A DNA stretch of 34,435 bases. Origin: Methylophaga sp. Lineage in GTDB: Bacteria > Pseudomonadota > Gammaproteobacteria > Nitrosococcales > Methylophagaceae. Location of the stretch: the NCBI GenBank assembly GCA_002733105.1, contig NVUI01000002.1, forward strand, positions 148,465 through 182,899, given 5' to 3'. Below are positions 17,019 to 26,377 of this stretch, piece by piece. A program made the position numbers and the translations under genes. The notes beneath the pieces are model-generated. The model was not told the origin of the DNA, did not search any database, and saw only the letters and a list, made by a program, of their open reading frames with translations. Every line of letters begins with the position of its first letter. Position 1 is the stretch's first letter.

Positions 17019-17474
17019 TTACGATTTATGAGCGCGACGTGCCTTTGATGCTTGGTATTCAACCGTGCGTAGTTTAGAACCCATTTTATCCAATACGCCA
17101 TTGACATATTTATGACCTTTTTCACCACCAAAAGCTTTTGCCAATTCTACCGCTTCATTCAATACTACGCGATAAGGCACTTCCGGACGGTGAATAAATT
17201 CATACACTGCAAGTCGTAGTACTGAGCATTCAACTGGATCAATATCTGATAAATCACGATCTACTGCATAGGATAATTCAGCATCCAAAACCTCGATTTC
17301 TTTTGAAACGCCTTCCACCAAAGCAGTAAAATATTTCATGTCAATTTTGTCTGAGTTTTCTGCAGTCACAAAATCTAATGCATCTTTTGCTGGCGTTTGG
17401 CCGTTAACTAAAGCTTGATATAAAGCCTGAACCGCAGCACTCCGAGCATGTGATCTTGGCAAGGTACCCGCCAT
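17019..17474 (-). CDS. nusB: Transcription antitermination protein NusB
   Basis: RNA-binding factor that joins NusE/S10 on boxA of rRNA operons. The all-helical fold is recognisable from SHARSAAVQALYQALVNG, DLSDIDPVECSVLRLAVYE and VPYRVVLNEAVELAKAFGGEKGHKYVNGVLD. The frame is open upstream to 17597, but that part overlaps ribH. I place the start at the ATG at 17474 (MAGTLPRSHARS), one base past the ribH stop. This gives 151 residues, the normal length. Confidence 0.96.
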   Translation of the reverse strand: MAGTLPRSHARSAAVQALYQALVNGQTPAKDALDFVTAENSDKIDMKYFTALVEGVSKEIEVLDAELSYAVDRDLSDIDPVECSVLRLAVYEFIHRPEVPYRVVLNEAVELAKAFGGEKGHKYVNGVLDKMGSKLRTVEYQASKARRAHKS

Positions 17475-17475
17475 G

Positions 17476-17958
17476 CTATTTTGCACTCTCAATCTGACGA
17501 AGCACATTGACCATTTCAATAGTACCCATTGCAGCTTCTGCCCCTTTATTACCGGCTTTCGTTCCTGCACGCTCAATAGCTTGCTCAATCGTATCAACGG
17601 TCAACACACCAAATGACACGGGAATATCGAGCTGTAGTGTGAGTTGTCCCAAACCTTTGGCACACTCACCTGCAACATACTCAAAATGTGGCGTACCACC
17701 TCGAATCACTGCGCCTAAAGCAATAATGGCATCATATTTACCTGTCCGGCCCATACGTTGCACGGCTAGTGGAATTTCAACGGCACCAGGAACCCGAGCT
17801 AGGTCGATGTCATTTTCACTAGCACCATGGCGAACCAAGCAATCAATTGCGCCTGATATTAATTTATCAACAATAAAGTCATTAAAACGACCGGCAACAA
17901 TGCCAATGCGTAGTCCTTGTGCTGAAAAATTACCAGAAAATGTTGTGATATTACTCAT
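17476..17958 (-). CDS. ribH: 6,7-dimethyl-8-ribityllumazine synthase
   Basis: Penultimate enzyme of riboflavin synthesis; condenses a ribitylaminouracil with dihydroxybutanone phosphate and forms hollow capsids. The motifs [17 protein letters not shown] (about 17-33), [10 protein letters not shown] (about 56-65), [20 protein letters not shown] (about 81-100, with catalytic His) and [17 protein letters not shown] (about 116-132) are complete. 160 residues. The usual upstream partners ribD, ribE and ribBA are absent; apaH lies upstream instead, across a 101-bp gap. Confidence 0.97.
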   Translation of the reverse strand: MSNITTFSGNFSAQGLRIGIVAGRFNDFIVDKLISGAIDCLVRHGASENDIDLARVPGAVEIPLAVQRMGRTGKYDAIIALGAVIRGGTPHFEYVAGECAKGLGQLTLQLDIPVSFGVLTVDTIEQAIERAGTKAGNKGAEAAMGTIEMVNVLRQIESAK

Positions 17959-18059
17959 GGTTAATTAAAAATTCCGATCTGTGAAAAATATGAATATTGT
18001 ACTGGGTTTAACTGCTTATGCCTAACAAGCTAATATTAAAAATACTAAGGCTGTATTAT

Positions 18060-18905
18060 TTACTTGTTCTTTGCGTAAGGCAAACCTATAGGATCGGCCT
18101 CTATAGTAAACCACTCATAAGGTGGTTGATCGATACGTACTGCTGTTAATTGTTCACCCCACACAGCACCACTATCCAATGAAAATACATTTCCGTATCG
18201 TCCAGTACCTAATGTTGACCAATGACCAAAAACTATCTTTTCCCTTCCTGTAGCTCGGTCTGGCATATCAAACCAAGGTACTTGGCCTGTAGGCTTATCT
18301 TTGGGTTCACCTTTGAATTTCAACGCTAAGCGACCATCTTCATGACAGTAGCGTAATCGGGTAAAGCAGTTAGTGATAAAACGTAATCTATCCCACCCTT
18401 TGAGTTTTTTTGACCATTCATCTGGATTGTTGCCATACATATGTTTAAAAAAATCTCGCCAATTGTCACCTTGTAAAACAGCTTCAACTTCTCTAGCTCT
18501 TTTTCTGACTTTCTTTAATGACCACTGTGGCGGTAACCCAGCATGTACCATGCTGAACCCTAAACTTTTATCGTGATGAAAAAGAGGTTGATGCCGTAAC
18601 CAAGTGAGCAACTGTTCACTATCTTCTGCCTCTAACACTGACGCCATAGTATCCATATAATGATGATGTTCATTCACACCAGCTGCAGTGGCTAATAAGT
18701 GTAAGTCATGATTCCCTAACACTACTTTAACGCTACTTTTATGTGCCATAGCAAAACGTAGCACTTCAGCTGATTTTGGGCCACGATTAACAAGATCTCC
18801 CGCTAACCAAAGTTGATCCGTTTGAAAGTCAAAATTAATTAGCCCTAGCAGTCTTAGCAATTCATCAAAACAGCCTTGGACATCACCTACTGCATAAACG
18901 GCCAT
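18060..18905 (-). CDS. apaH: Symmetrical bis(5'-nucleosyl)-tetraphosphatase (Ap4A hydrolase)
   Basis: Metallophosphoesterase that cleaves Ap4A, and 5'-NppN RNA caps, into two ADP units. The metal-binding blocks are GDVQGCFDE (7-15), GDLVNRGP (36-43) and GNHDLHLLA (64-72), with HAGLPPQW further on and FGHWSTLG near residue 226. Length 281 matches the family. It is not next to ksgA or apaG, its usual neighbours. 158 bp upstream and 101 bp downstream are gene-free, so it may be transcribed on its own or with ribH. Confidence 0.95.
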   Translation of the reverse strand: MAVYAVGDVQGCFDELLRLLGLINFDFQTDQLWLAGDLVNRGPKSAEVLRFAMAHKSSVKVVLGNHDLHLLATAAGVNEHHHYMDTMASVLEAEDSEQLLTWLRHQPLFHHDKSLGFSMVHAGLPPQWSLKKVRKRAREVEAVLQGDNWRDFFKHMYGNNPDEWSKKLKGWDRLRFITNCFTRLRYCHEDGRLALKFKGEPKDKPTGQVPWFDMPDRATGREKIVFGHWSTLGTGRYGNVFSLDSGAVWGEQLTAVRIDQPPYEWFTIEADPIGLPYAKNK

Positions 18906-19063
18906 GACTATAAACCTGTCTCTTTAATAGAGGCCTGCACGTGGGAAAGATCTTTCATCATGACAAAAGCAACCATATTCTAAAAGGTGCAGTTTACACC
19001 AAGTCAATCAGCATTTTTAGGCTATTTTAGTACTACAACCATAACGAAAACCTATCTTCTGTC

Positions 19064-19543
19064 TCACCGACGACGATATAGTGGTTCAGGCTTTAAAACG
19101 GTAGCTTGATAACTTTCACTAAAGTCATCAAAGGCAGACATCACCTCTGTTATATTACCTATATTAGCCATCTCAAAGCTATTGATCCCGCACTGTGTCA
19201 TGTAAAACAGCTGATCATATAGTATATCGCCTTGTGCTCTGATCTCACCTTCGTAACCATAGCGATCACGTAACAGTCTTGCAAATGAATAACATCGACC
19301 ATCAACAAAAACAGGGAAAATAAGCACAATCAAAGAAAAACTCGCTAAATCCGGGATAATTTCTTCTAAAGGATCACTACCACTTAAGCGTAAACCCAAT
19401 CCACCGTTATGCTTAACTAACGTTTCATGTTCAGCTTGCCAACGTGTTATCGAGACAGTCACATCACCGACAACTAATTCTGCTTCATCATCTAAATGCA
19501 GCCAATTATCTTCGACAATTTGACGATCTTTAATTATCTGCAT
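19064..19543 (-). CDS. DUF934 protein, partner of sulfite reductase
   Basis: 159-residue protein of the DUF934 family, almost always encoded directly after a ferredoxin-type sulfite/nitrite reductase. The core is LPDLASFSLIVLIFPVFVDGRCYSFARLLRDRYG-like, seen here as FPVFVDGRCYSFARLLRDRY and GEIRAQGDILYDQLFYMTQCG. Function is not established; it may help reductase assembly or electron supply. A GTG at 19549 opens the frame, but AAGGAG stands 7 nt before the ATG at 19543, which I chose. It overlaps cysI by 14 nt. Confidence 0.9.
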   Translation of the reverse strand: MQIIKDRQIVEDNWLHLDDEAELVVGDVTVSITRWQAEHETLVKHNGGLGLRLSGSDPLEEIIPDLASFSLIVLIFPVFVDGRCYSFARLLRDRYGYEGEIRAQGDILYDQLFYMTQCGINSFEMANIGNITEVMSAFDDFSESYQATVLKPEPLYRRR

Positions 19544-21182
19544 AAACACGCTCCTTAAATGGATCGATACCCACCCGACGTACGGTAGCTAAGAAGGCTT
19601 CATCATCCTGTCGACATTCTTTGAAAACATCTAGCAAGGTAGCGACTGTATTAACCACTTGATCCTTTGGGATGGCGCGGCCTAAACGTAGCCCTAAAGA
19701 AGCATCTGCTTCTGAGCTGCCTCCCAAGGTAAATTGATACCATTCCTCACCTTTCTTATCGACACCAAGAATACCAATATGACCAACACTTTGGTGTGCA
19801 CAACCATTCATACATCCGGACATCTTAATTTTGATATCCCCTAGGTCATACAGGTAATCCAAATCATCAAACCGTTCATTAATTTCTTTAGCTAATGGAA
19901 TTGATGTTGCATTAGCTAGACTACAAAAGTCTAAACCAGGGCAGCAAATCATATCTGTCAAGGTATTAATATTTGCCGTTGCCAAATTATCGGCTTCTAA
20001 GTGAAGCCATAAGGCATATAAATCACCCTGCTTCACATCAGTTAATACCAAATTTTGATCGTGAGTAGACCGTACCTCACCCAAACTAAATTCATCAGCT
20101 AAGTCAGCGATAATATCTAATTGCTCCGCTGACACGTCACCCGGAGGGCTTTGCGGTGACTTAAGTGAAATATAAGCTACTTTATAACCTGTAATTTTAT
20201 GATCAACGGTATTCTGTTTCACCCATCGGGAGAAAGTGGCATCTTCTACCTGCATTTGATCAAAACTTTTATCACTGACTGCTGCTAAGTCATAATCTGG
20301 TTCAGTAAAGCACTGTTTGACCCGATCAATTTCTTTTTCATCTAATTTAAGTTGCTCACGGATTTGCACCCATTCTGCTTCAACCAATTCACGGATATGG
20401 TCAATACCATGCTCACGAACTGTAATTTTAATCCGTGCTTTATATTTATTATCACGGCGACCTAAACGATTATAAACACGTAATATAGCTTCTAAATAAG
20501 ACAGTAAATCTTTTTTCTCAAGAAAAGGTCTAATCTGTTGACCAATAATTGGAGTACGGCCTAATCCACCACCGACTAACACTTCAAAACCAATTTCACC
20601 TTCGTGATTTTTCACTAGATGCAAACCAATATCATGTAGCTTGGTAGCAGCACGATCGTCATGATTACCAATCACTGCAATTTTAAATTTGCGCGGTAAA
20701 TAAGCAAACTCAGGATGAAATGTTGACCACTGACGGATAATCTCACACCAAGGACGTGGGTCTTCAATTTCACTGGCATTTACCCCCGCTAATTGATCGG
20801 AAGTTGTGTTGCGAATACAGTTGCCGCTACTTTGAATAGCATGCATTTGTACCGAAGCTAATTCAGCAAGAATATCAGGGACGGTCTCCAGCGCTGGCCA
20901 ATTCAATTGAAAATTTTGGCGGGTAGTGAAATGTACGTAGCCCTTATCATAACGACGAGAAATATCAGCAATTTTACGCACTTGCTTTGATGACATAAGC
21001 CCATAAGGAATAGCAACTCGCAACATTGGGGCATGGATCTGAATATACAGACCATTCATTAACCGTAAAGGACGAAACTGATCTGCGGTCAGTTCACCGG
21101 CTAAAAAACGACGTGTTTGATCGCGATATTGAGTGACGCGCTGATCAATCATTGTCTGATCATATTGATCGTATTGGTACAT
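19530..21182 (-). CDS. cysI: Assimilatory sulfite reductase hemoprotein (ferredoxin type)
   Basis: Siroheme and 4Fe-4S enzyme reducing sulfite to sulfide by six electrons. 550 residues with two ferrodoxin-like half-domains (LRLMNGLYIQIHAPMLRVAIP; VHFTTRQNFQLNW). Cluster cysteines are Cys414 and Cys420 (CPGLDFC) and Cys457 and Cys461 (CMNGC). The alternative name is nitrite/sulfite reductase, but DUF934 downstream and nearby cysN, cysD and cysH favour sulfite. No cysJ flavoprotein is present, so the electron donor is probably ferredoxin. Its upstream gap has a TATAAT (21215-21220, minus) and a box shared with the tauE promoter region. Confidence 0.93.
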   Translation of the reverse strand: MYQYDQYDQTMIDQRVTQYRDQTRRFLAGELTADQFRPLRLMNGLYIQIHAPMLRVAIPYGLMSSKQVRKIADISRRYDKGYVHFTTRQNFQLNWPALETVPDILAELASVQMHAIQSSGNCIRNTTSDQLAGVNASEIEDPRPWCEIIRQWSTFHPEFAYLPRKFKIAVIGNHDDRAATKLHDIGLHLVKNHEGEIGFEVLVGGGLGRTPIIGQQIRPFLEKKDLLSYLEAILRVYNRLGRRDNKYKARIKITVREHGIDHIRELVEAEWVQIREQLKLDEKEIDRVKQCFTEPDYDLAAVSDKSFDQMQVEDATFSRWVKQNTVDHKITGYKVAYISLKSPQSPPGDVSAEQLDIIADLADEFSLGEVRSTHDQNLVLTDVKQGDLYALWLHLEADNLATANINTLTDMICCPGLDFCSLANATSIPLAKEINERFDDLDYLYDLGDIKIKMSGCMNGCAHQSVGHIGILGVDKKGEEWYQFTLGGSSEADASLGLRLGRAIPKDQVVNTVATLLDVFKECRQDDEAFLATVRRVGIDPFKERVYADN

Positions 21183-21214
21183 CTAGATTCTCTAAACTCG
21201 ATAATTGGATGAAC

Positions 21215-21274
21215 ATTATATGCGATCAGTGCTTATAACAGTAAATTATAAATAGCTATATATTTATAATAATA
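21215..21274 (-). promoter_or_regulatory. cysI promoter region with candidate CysB-like operator
   Basis: On the minus strand TATAAT (21215-21220) lies 32 bp before cysI, and the -35 position (TACTGT) is poor, as expected of an activator-dependent promoter. A box that reads AGCTATATA on the plus strand, then an AT-rich tail (21254-21274), lies 33 nt upstream of the -10. The same box occurs in the tauE/LysR gap with equal spacing and orientation. CysB-family binding is inference. Confidence 0.45.
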
Positions 21275-21301
21275 CGCTATAAGTATATAGATGATTATCA
21301 G

Positions 21302-22003
21302 CTAAAACCAAAATCGGATGCCTGCTACCCATTTTGTATCAGAGGTGAACTCGCCATCTTCTCGTACCCAATCTGCCGTATTACCAAATTGCTTACCCCA
21401 CTCAACACCAATATAGGGGGCAAATTCACGTGTTATTTCATAACGTAACCGTAAACCTAAATTAATATCCGACAAACCACTACCCAAGCCTACCTGTCGA
21501 TCATTTTTACTGAAAAAATTAGCTTCAATTTCAGGGGTTAAAATCCATTTTTGGGTCAGCAATAACTCATATTCAAATTGAGTTCGTAAACCAACAATAC
21601 CATCTTCACCCATAAACAAGGCAATATCAGTTTCATAAAAATAGGGAGCTAAACCTTGAATACCAATTACAAACCAATCTCTTGTGGGTTTGGGTTTACT
21701 ATCATGCCGCCAGCCAATTTGTGCATCCCAATAGGGAGCAATTGCTCGGCTATAAAGCAACTGAAGTTCAATTTTTTCAATATCACTATCAACTATTTCA
21801 CCTTCTATTTTAACCCACAACTTGTCAAAATCTTGTCCAACCCAACCTTGAGCATCCCATGCCATATCATTATTACTACCAATATCCCTCACCTCCAGCT
21901 GATCGATTTTGATCATTGTCAGCACAGGATCATCCGTCATCTCAGTAGCATGGATTGATCTCACTATGAGTAAACTAATAATCAATAGACATAACCGTAT
22001 CAT
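21302..22003 (-). CDS. copB: CopB-type outer-membrane copper resistance protein
   Basis: Predicted outer-membrane beta-barrel of 233 residues with signal peptide (cut near HAT, about 20). It matches the CopB C-terminal region: GWVGQDFDKLWVKIEGE, YWDAQIGWRHDSKPKPTRDW, PYFYETDIALFMG and the terminal WVAGIRFWF ending in Phe, the usual barrel signature. It lacks the Met/His-rich N-terminal segment found in longer CopB proteins. It overlaps copA by one base (TGATG). With CopA it should form a periplasm/outer-membrane copper tolerance pair. Confidence 0.88.
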   Translation of the reverse strand: MIRLCLLIISLLIVRSIHATEMTDDPVLTMIKIDQLEVRDIGSNNDMAWDAQGWVGQDFDKLWVKIEGEIVDSDIEKIELQLLYSRAIAPYWDAQIGWRHDSKPKPTRDWFVIGIQGLAPYFYETDIALFMGEDGIVGLRTQFEYELLLTQKWILTPEIEANFFSKNDRQVGLGSGLSDINLGLRLRYEITREFAPYIGVEWGKQFGNTADWVREDGEFTSDTKWVAGIRFWF

Positions 22004-23796
22004 CAGGAAACATTAACCTCACGAAACATCGAAAACATATGAAAGCGTAAATGGCAGTGATAAGCCCAACGGCCTAGATTATCTGCAGTTACCAAATAAC
22101 TAATTTTAGAACCGGGCTGCACCATAACCGTATGTTTGCGTGGGATATGGTTTCCATCGCCGGTTTCCAACTCACTCCATAAACCATGTAAATGCATGGG
22201 ATGGTTCATCATCGTGTCATTAATTAAAGTAAACCTGACCCGTTCACCATATTTCAACGCTATCGGGTCTGCATCAGCATATTTGAGCCCATTAATTGAC
22301 CACATATAACGCAGCATATTGCCAGTAAGATGCAATTCAATTTCTCGCGTAGGTTCTCGCGGATCAGATGTGGAATATAAATTACGCAGATCGGCATATG
22401 TTAAAACTTTACGCCCATACAATTTAGCATGATCCCTTAAACCTATACCGGGATCATCTATCTTATTCATCGGTTGTTCTACTCGCATATCCACCTGTGG
22501 ACCAAACTCTGTATCTTGGTGAGTAATCGATAATGCACTACCATAACCCGCCACACCGGAGCCCATCTGAATTGCACTCTTCTCCATCATCATCTCAATG
22601 GAGTGATCCATTTGATGGCCACCATGTCCCGACATGTCCATCATCATGCCATCATGGGCCATCCCCATATCTGTCATCGTCAAAATAGGTGCAGGATCAA
22701 ACTCTGGTAGCTCAGCTTTAAAATTTAAATCCGGGGTTAATACACCATAGGCAAAGCCTGTTCTATCAATTGCCTGAGCAAATATCGTGTGTGCTTGATC
22801 CGCTTCAGGCTCAACAATCACATCGTACGTTTCCGCCACACCAATACGAAAATCATCCACGGTAACAGGCTCAACATTCTGGCCATCTGATGCCACCACC
22901 GTCATCTTCACGCCAGGAATACGGACATCAAACAAAGTCATTGCTGCAGCATTGATAAATCTTAAGCGGATTTTTTCACCTTTGTTAAATAAGCCAGTCC
23001 ACCCCTGCTCTGGCGTTTGCCCATTCATCAAAAAAGTGTAGGTCATTCCTGTGACATCTGAAATATCACGATCTGACATTCGCATCTCATTCCACATTTC
23101 GCGCTCACGCAAAGTTTGTGCGACACCTTTCTCTTTTATATCAGACCATACATCGCCAAATGTACGTTCTTTCATATTGTAATAGTGGCTTTGTTTTTTA
23201 AGCTTGGCATAAACATCTGCTGGATCTTCATCTGTCCAGTCTGAAAGGACCACAACATAATCTCGATCATATTCAACAGGATCTGATGCAGCTGGATCAA
23301 TGACTATCGCACCATATAAGCCCGTCTGTTCTTGGTATCCAGAATGACTATGGTACCAATAGGTACCACTTTGTTTGACATCAAATTGATATTCAAAGGT
23401 TTCGCCCGGCTTTATACCAGCATAACTTAGGCCCGGTACACCATCCATATTAGTCGGCAAAATCATGCCATGCCAATGAATTGAACTATCCTGAGCCAAA
23501 TGATTGGTCACCTTTAGAGTAACTCGTTCACCTTCTTTCCATCGCAAAGTAGGTGCAGGCAAAGAACCATTTACTACGGTTGCAGTTCGTTCTTTACCCG
23601 TAAAATTAACATTTTTATACGCAATATCAAGATTAAAATTCTGGCCTCGCAAGGTCTGAGATGAAGTAACAGGCTGATTATTTGCAAAGGTTAATTTTGA
23701 CCATGGTAATGCAGCAAAAGCTAAGGCAGACGAGGCGCCTAAAACAAACCGTCTACGTGTAGTTGAAGTTATTAAGCCATTTTGTTGTCTTTTCAT
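22003..23796 (-). CDS. copA: Multicopper oxidase CopA, Tat-exported copper resistance protein
   Basis: Periplasmic multicopper oxidase of 597 residues. A Tat signal (RRRFVLGASSALAF, 14-27) precedes three cupredoxin domains. The copper ligand motifs are all present: HWHG (107-110), WYHSHSGYQEQTGLYG, HPMHLHGLW and YHCHLRFHMFSMF near the C-terminus. A Met/His-rich insert (MGMAHDGMMMDMSGHGGHQ and following, about residues 385-410) is typical of CopA and probably binds Cu(I). The role is oxidation and sequestration of copper. It leads a two-gene operon with copB; a 123-bp divergent gap with a 14-bp palindrome separates it from the DUF3465 gene. Confidence 0.95.
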   Translation of the reverse strand: MKRQQNGLITSTTRRRFVLGASSALAFAALPWSKLTFANNQPVTSSQTLRGQNFNLDIAYKNVNFTGKERTATVVNGSLPAPTLRWKEGERVTLKVTNHLAQDSSIHWHGMILPTNMDGVPGLSYAGIKPGETFEYQFDVKQSGTYWYHSHSGYQEQTGLYGAIVIDPAASDPVEYDRDYVVVLSDWTDEDPADVYAKLKKQSHYYNMKERTFGDVWSDIKEKGVAQTLREREMWNEMRMSDRDISDVTGMTYTFLMNGQTPEQGWTGLFNKGEKIRLRFINAAAMTLFDVRIPGVKMTVVASDGQNVEPVTVDDFRIGVAETYDVIVEPEADQAHTIFAQAIDRTGFAYGVLTPDLNFKAELPEFDPAPILTMTDMGMAHDGMMMDMSGHGGHQMDHSIEMMMEKSAIQMGSGVAGYGSALSITHQDTEFGPQVDMRVEQPMNKIDDPGIGLRDHAKLYGRKVLTYADLRNLYSTSDPREPTREIELHLTGNMLRYMWSINGLKYADADPIALKYGERVRFTLINDTMMNHPMHLHGLWSELETGDGNHIPRKHTVMVQPGSKISYLVTADNLGRWAYHCHLRFHMFSMFREVNVS

Positions 23797-23869
23797 TACC
23801 CGTCTTTCGATACCCTTGCTTCTTAATCACAATAATTCATCCCACATTACTGCATCATTACAATATAGA

Positions 23870-23883
23870 CTATTAGCTAATAG
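23870..23883. promoter_or_regulatory. 14-bp palindrome CTATTAGCTAATAG between copA and DUF3465
   Basis: Perfect 14-bp palindrome in the 123-bp gap between the divergent copA and DUF3465 genes. It sits about 75 bp before copA and 37 bp before the DUF3465 start. It does not resemble the CueR or CopR boxes I know. It could be the operator of either gene. Confidence 0.4.
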
Positions 23884-23919
23884 ACACATTACAATACTAT
23901 AACGAGTAACATAACTATT

Positions 23920-24363
23920 ATGTCAAAAGCATCACGTCAAAAACACCGTATCTGGCTTATTATTGCATTTGTTATTGTTAGCTATTTTGCTAGTAAATAT
24001 TCACCCGAATCTGCAAACCCAGCATCTGCCCAACAAAGTAATATCGAACAGTTAATCCAGCAACACAAAAGTAATGTTCAAGTCAAAATAACCGCCCAAG
24101 TATTTAAGCTATTACGTGATGATTTAGACGGTAGTCGCCACCAACGTTTTCTAATTAAATTATCTGGGGGAGAAACGATATTAATTGCCCATAATATCGA
24201 TCTGGCTCCTAGGCTGGATGAGTTAGAAAAAGGAGATATCGTCACACTTCATGGTGAATATGAATGGAATGAAAAAGGGGGTGTGATACATTGGACTCAT
24301 CATGACCCTGCTGGGCGTCACATTGGTGGCTGGATAAAACATCAAGGCAAAACCTATCAGTAA
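23920..24363 (+). CDS. DUF3465 protein, membrane-anchored or exported
   Basis: 147 residues. A basic start and a hydrophobic stretch (IWLIIAFVIVSYFA, about 11-24) suggest a signal anchor. The C-terminal domain has the DUF3465 core: RHQRFLIKLSGGETILIAHNIDLAPRLD-like (about 74-100) and GEYEWNEKGGVIHWTHHDPAGRH (about 108-130), ending GWIKHQGKTYQ. The family is small, resembles an OB-type nucleic-acid or ligand fold, and has no known function. It lies 2 bp from the glycosylase gene, so the two are co-transcribed. Confidence 0.85.
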   Translation: MSKASRQKHRIWLIIAFVIVSYFASKYSPESANPASAQQSNIEQLIQQHKSNVQVKITAQVFKLLRDDLDGSRHQRFLIKLSGGETILIAHNIDLAPRLDELEKGDIVTLHGEYEWNEKGGVIHWTHHDPAGRHIGGWIKHQGKTYQ

Positions 24364-24365
24364 AC

Positions 24366-24887
24366 ATGAGTAAAGAAATACCACTGAGCGTGAGTTTTCC
24401 ACCGATTGAAAGTAAAGATGCAAAAACACTTATTCTCGGCTCCATGCCAGGAATAATATCATTACAACAGCAGCAATATTACGCTCATCCGCGTAATGCC
24501 TTTTGGTCGATTATGGCTAATTTATATGAGTTAGAAATCGATTGGGATTATCTTCAGCGTTGTAACTGTTTAATCAACAATAAAATAGCCGTATGGGATG
24601 TATTACAATCATGCCAACGGCAAGGCAGTCTAGACCAACATATTGATGTCAACAGCATGATCACCAATGATTTCAATTTATTTTTACAACAACATCCATA
24701 TATCAATAGAATATTTTTTAATGGCGCTAAAGCTGAACAAGTATTTAACCAACATGTTCTACCAACGCTGCTAGAAAAAGTTAATCCAATATCATTGCAA
24801 CGACTGCCTTCCACCAGCCCTGCTCATGCCGCGATGACGTTTGAGCAGAAATTTTCTATTTGGCAAACTAACATACTGACTGGATAA
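24366..24887 (+). CDS. DNA-deoxyinosine glycosylase (UDG superfamily, family 6)
   Basis: Predicted base-excision enzyme of 173 residues that removes hypoxanthine from deaminated adenine. The start is LILGSMPGIISLQQQQYYAHPRNAFW (motif 1 GSMPG, about 26-30, and the PRNAFW loop), and the C-terminal motif is LPSTSPAHAAM (about 148-158), the pattern of the hypoxanthine-DNA glycosylase group. Family and fold are clear; substrate preference is by family. It follows the DUF3465 gene with 2 bp spacing. Downstream, a short stem (CACT-ATTC-AGTG, 24909-24920) lies before the convergent cysN; it is too weak to call a terminator. Confidence 0.88.
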   Translation: MSKEIPLSVSFPPIESKDAKTLILGSMPGIISLQQQQYYAHPRNAFWSIMANLYELEIDWDYLQRCNCLINNKIAVWDVLQSCQRQGSLDQHIDVNSMITNDFNLFLQQHPYINRIFFNGAKAEQVFNQHVLPTLLEKVNPISLQRLPSTSPAHAAMTFEQKFSIWQTNILTG

Positions 24888-24930
24888 CCACTAAACTAAC
24901 CAAAGACTCACTATTCAGTGGTTCTATTTG

Positions 24931-26376
24931 TTATTTCAGCAGGCTATCCAAATCTTTAATATCCAATGCTGGAAAATGTTGTTTGATCAATGCCGTTAAT
25001 TCAGCTTCAAATTTTAATAATTGTTCGGAACTTATCTCTAATTGATCCGATGGTCCTGACACTGCCTCAGTGATCATGCCTGCACCAATAGTGACATTGC
25101 TCAATCGATCAATAATGATAAATGCACCCGTGCTACGGTTACGTTTATAACGATCAAATACCACCGGTTTATTTAGTGAAAATTCACATTGGCCAATTTC
25201 ATTTAGCTGCAATTCACTAGCCTCATTTTCAGCCAAGGTATTCACATCAATTTGGCTATCGATCTGAGTCAAAACACCCGTACTATCGCTGACACCCACT
25301 TTAAAATTGTATTGCTTACCACTTATTAATGGTTTATCCGTCATCCAAACTACTGTTGCTTTAAAATGGCTGGCGACATGTGGTAAGTGAGCACGATGGA
25401 CAATCATATCACCACGGCTAATATCAATTTCAGTTTCTAGTGTGACTGTCAGTGCTTCACCGGGAATAGCTTCATCTAAATCACCATCATAGGTTACTAA
25501 TGCTTTAACTCGGCTTTCTGCACCCGATGGCAACACAGTGATCTCATCGCCAGGACGCAAAACACCCGATGCTACGGTGCCACAATAACCACGGAAATTC
25601 AGGTTAGGACGATTAACATATTGCACAGGGAAACGAACATCATCGATATTAGTATCGGATGAAATTTCAATATTTTCCAACAAATACATTAAAGTTTCAC
25701 CTTGATACCAAGGCATATTCTCACTTTTGTTGACCACGTTATCACCCACTAATGCAGACAACGGTACAAAGTGCACATCATCCATACCCAGTTCTTTGGC
25801 AAAGGCACTGTATTCGTCACGAATATCGTTATAAACCTGCTCGCTATAATCTTTGATATCCATTTTATTAATAGCAACAACAATGTGTTTAATACCTAAC
25901 AAGGATGCAATATAACTATGACGGCGAGTCTGAGTTTGCACACCATAACGTGCATCAATCAAGATCACTGCTAACTGACAATTTGATGCCCCTGTTGCCA
26001 TATTACGGGTGTATTGCTCATGGCCAGGTGTATCGGCAATGATGAACTTACGTTTGGTGGTTGAGAAATAACGATACGCCACATCAATAGTAATGCCTTG
26101 CTCACGTTCAGCTTGTAAACCATCCACCAGCAAGGCTAAATCAACCGCTTCACCCGTTGTACCGGATTTAACACTATCTTTAGTGATGGCCTCTAATTGA
26201 TCTTCATAGATCATTTTTGAATCGTAAAGCAGACGACCGATTAAAGTACTTTTGCCATCATCGACATTACCGCAGGTCAGAAAACGTAAAATCTCTTTAT
26301 TTTCATGTTGTTTTAAATAGGCATCAATATCTGTGGCAATAAGATTGTCTGCTTGATAATTATTATCTGTGCTCAT
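24931..26376 (-). CDS. cysN: Sulfate adenylyltransferase subunit 1 (GTPase)
   Basis: GTP-hydrolysing subunit of ATP sulfurylase, which drives APS formation by CysD. EF-Tu-like GTPase with G1 GNVDDGKST (36-44), G3 DTPGHEQ (about 115-121) and G4 NKMD (about 169-172), then EF-Tu domain II. At 481 residues it is a stand-alone CysN without the fused CysC (APS kinase) seen in many bacteria. A 119-bp gap, not the usual overlap, separates it from cysD, and a 7-bp hairpin stands 1 nt before its start. Confidence 0.96.
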   Translation of the reverse strand: MSTDNNYQADNLIATDIDAYLKQHENKEILRFLTCGNVDDGKSTLIGRLLYDSKMIYEDQLEAITKDSVKSGTTGEAVDLALLVDGLQAEREQGITIDVAYRYFSTTKRKFIIADTPGHEQYTRNMATGASNCQLAVILIDARYGVQTQTRRHSYIASLLGIKHIVVAINKMDIKDYSEQVYNDIRDEYSAFAKELGMDDVHFVPLSALVGDNVVNKSENMPWYQGETLMYLLENIEISSDTNIDDVRFPVQYVNRPNLNFRGYCGTVASGVLRPGDEITVLPSGAESRVKALVTYDGDLDEAIPGEALTVTLETEIDISRGDMIVHRAHLPHVASHFKATVVWMTDKPLISGKQYNFKVGVSDSTGVLTQIDSQIDVNTLAENEASELQLNEIGQCEFSLNKPVVFDRYKRNRSTGAFIIIDRLSNVTIGAGMITEAVSGPSDQLEISSEQLLKFEAELTALIKQHFPALDIKDLDSLLK

Positions 26377-26377
26377 T

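Noticed and set aside
17475-17597. Longer N-terminus for NusB
   Set aside because: Overlaps ribH by over 100 nt; the residues do not resemble NusB, which starts cleanly at 17474.
17507-17968. 153-codon plus-strand frame opposite ribH
   Set aside because: Shadow of the conserved ribH codons; composition reflects the antisense of that gene.
24886-24923. Terminator hairpin AACCACT/AGTGGTT between the glycosylase and cysN
   Set aside because: The loop is 24 nt and the T-run is broken; too weak to list as a terminator.
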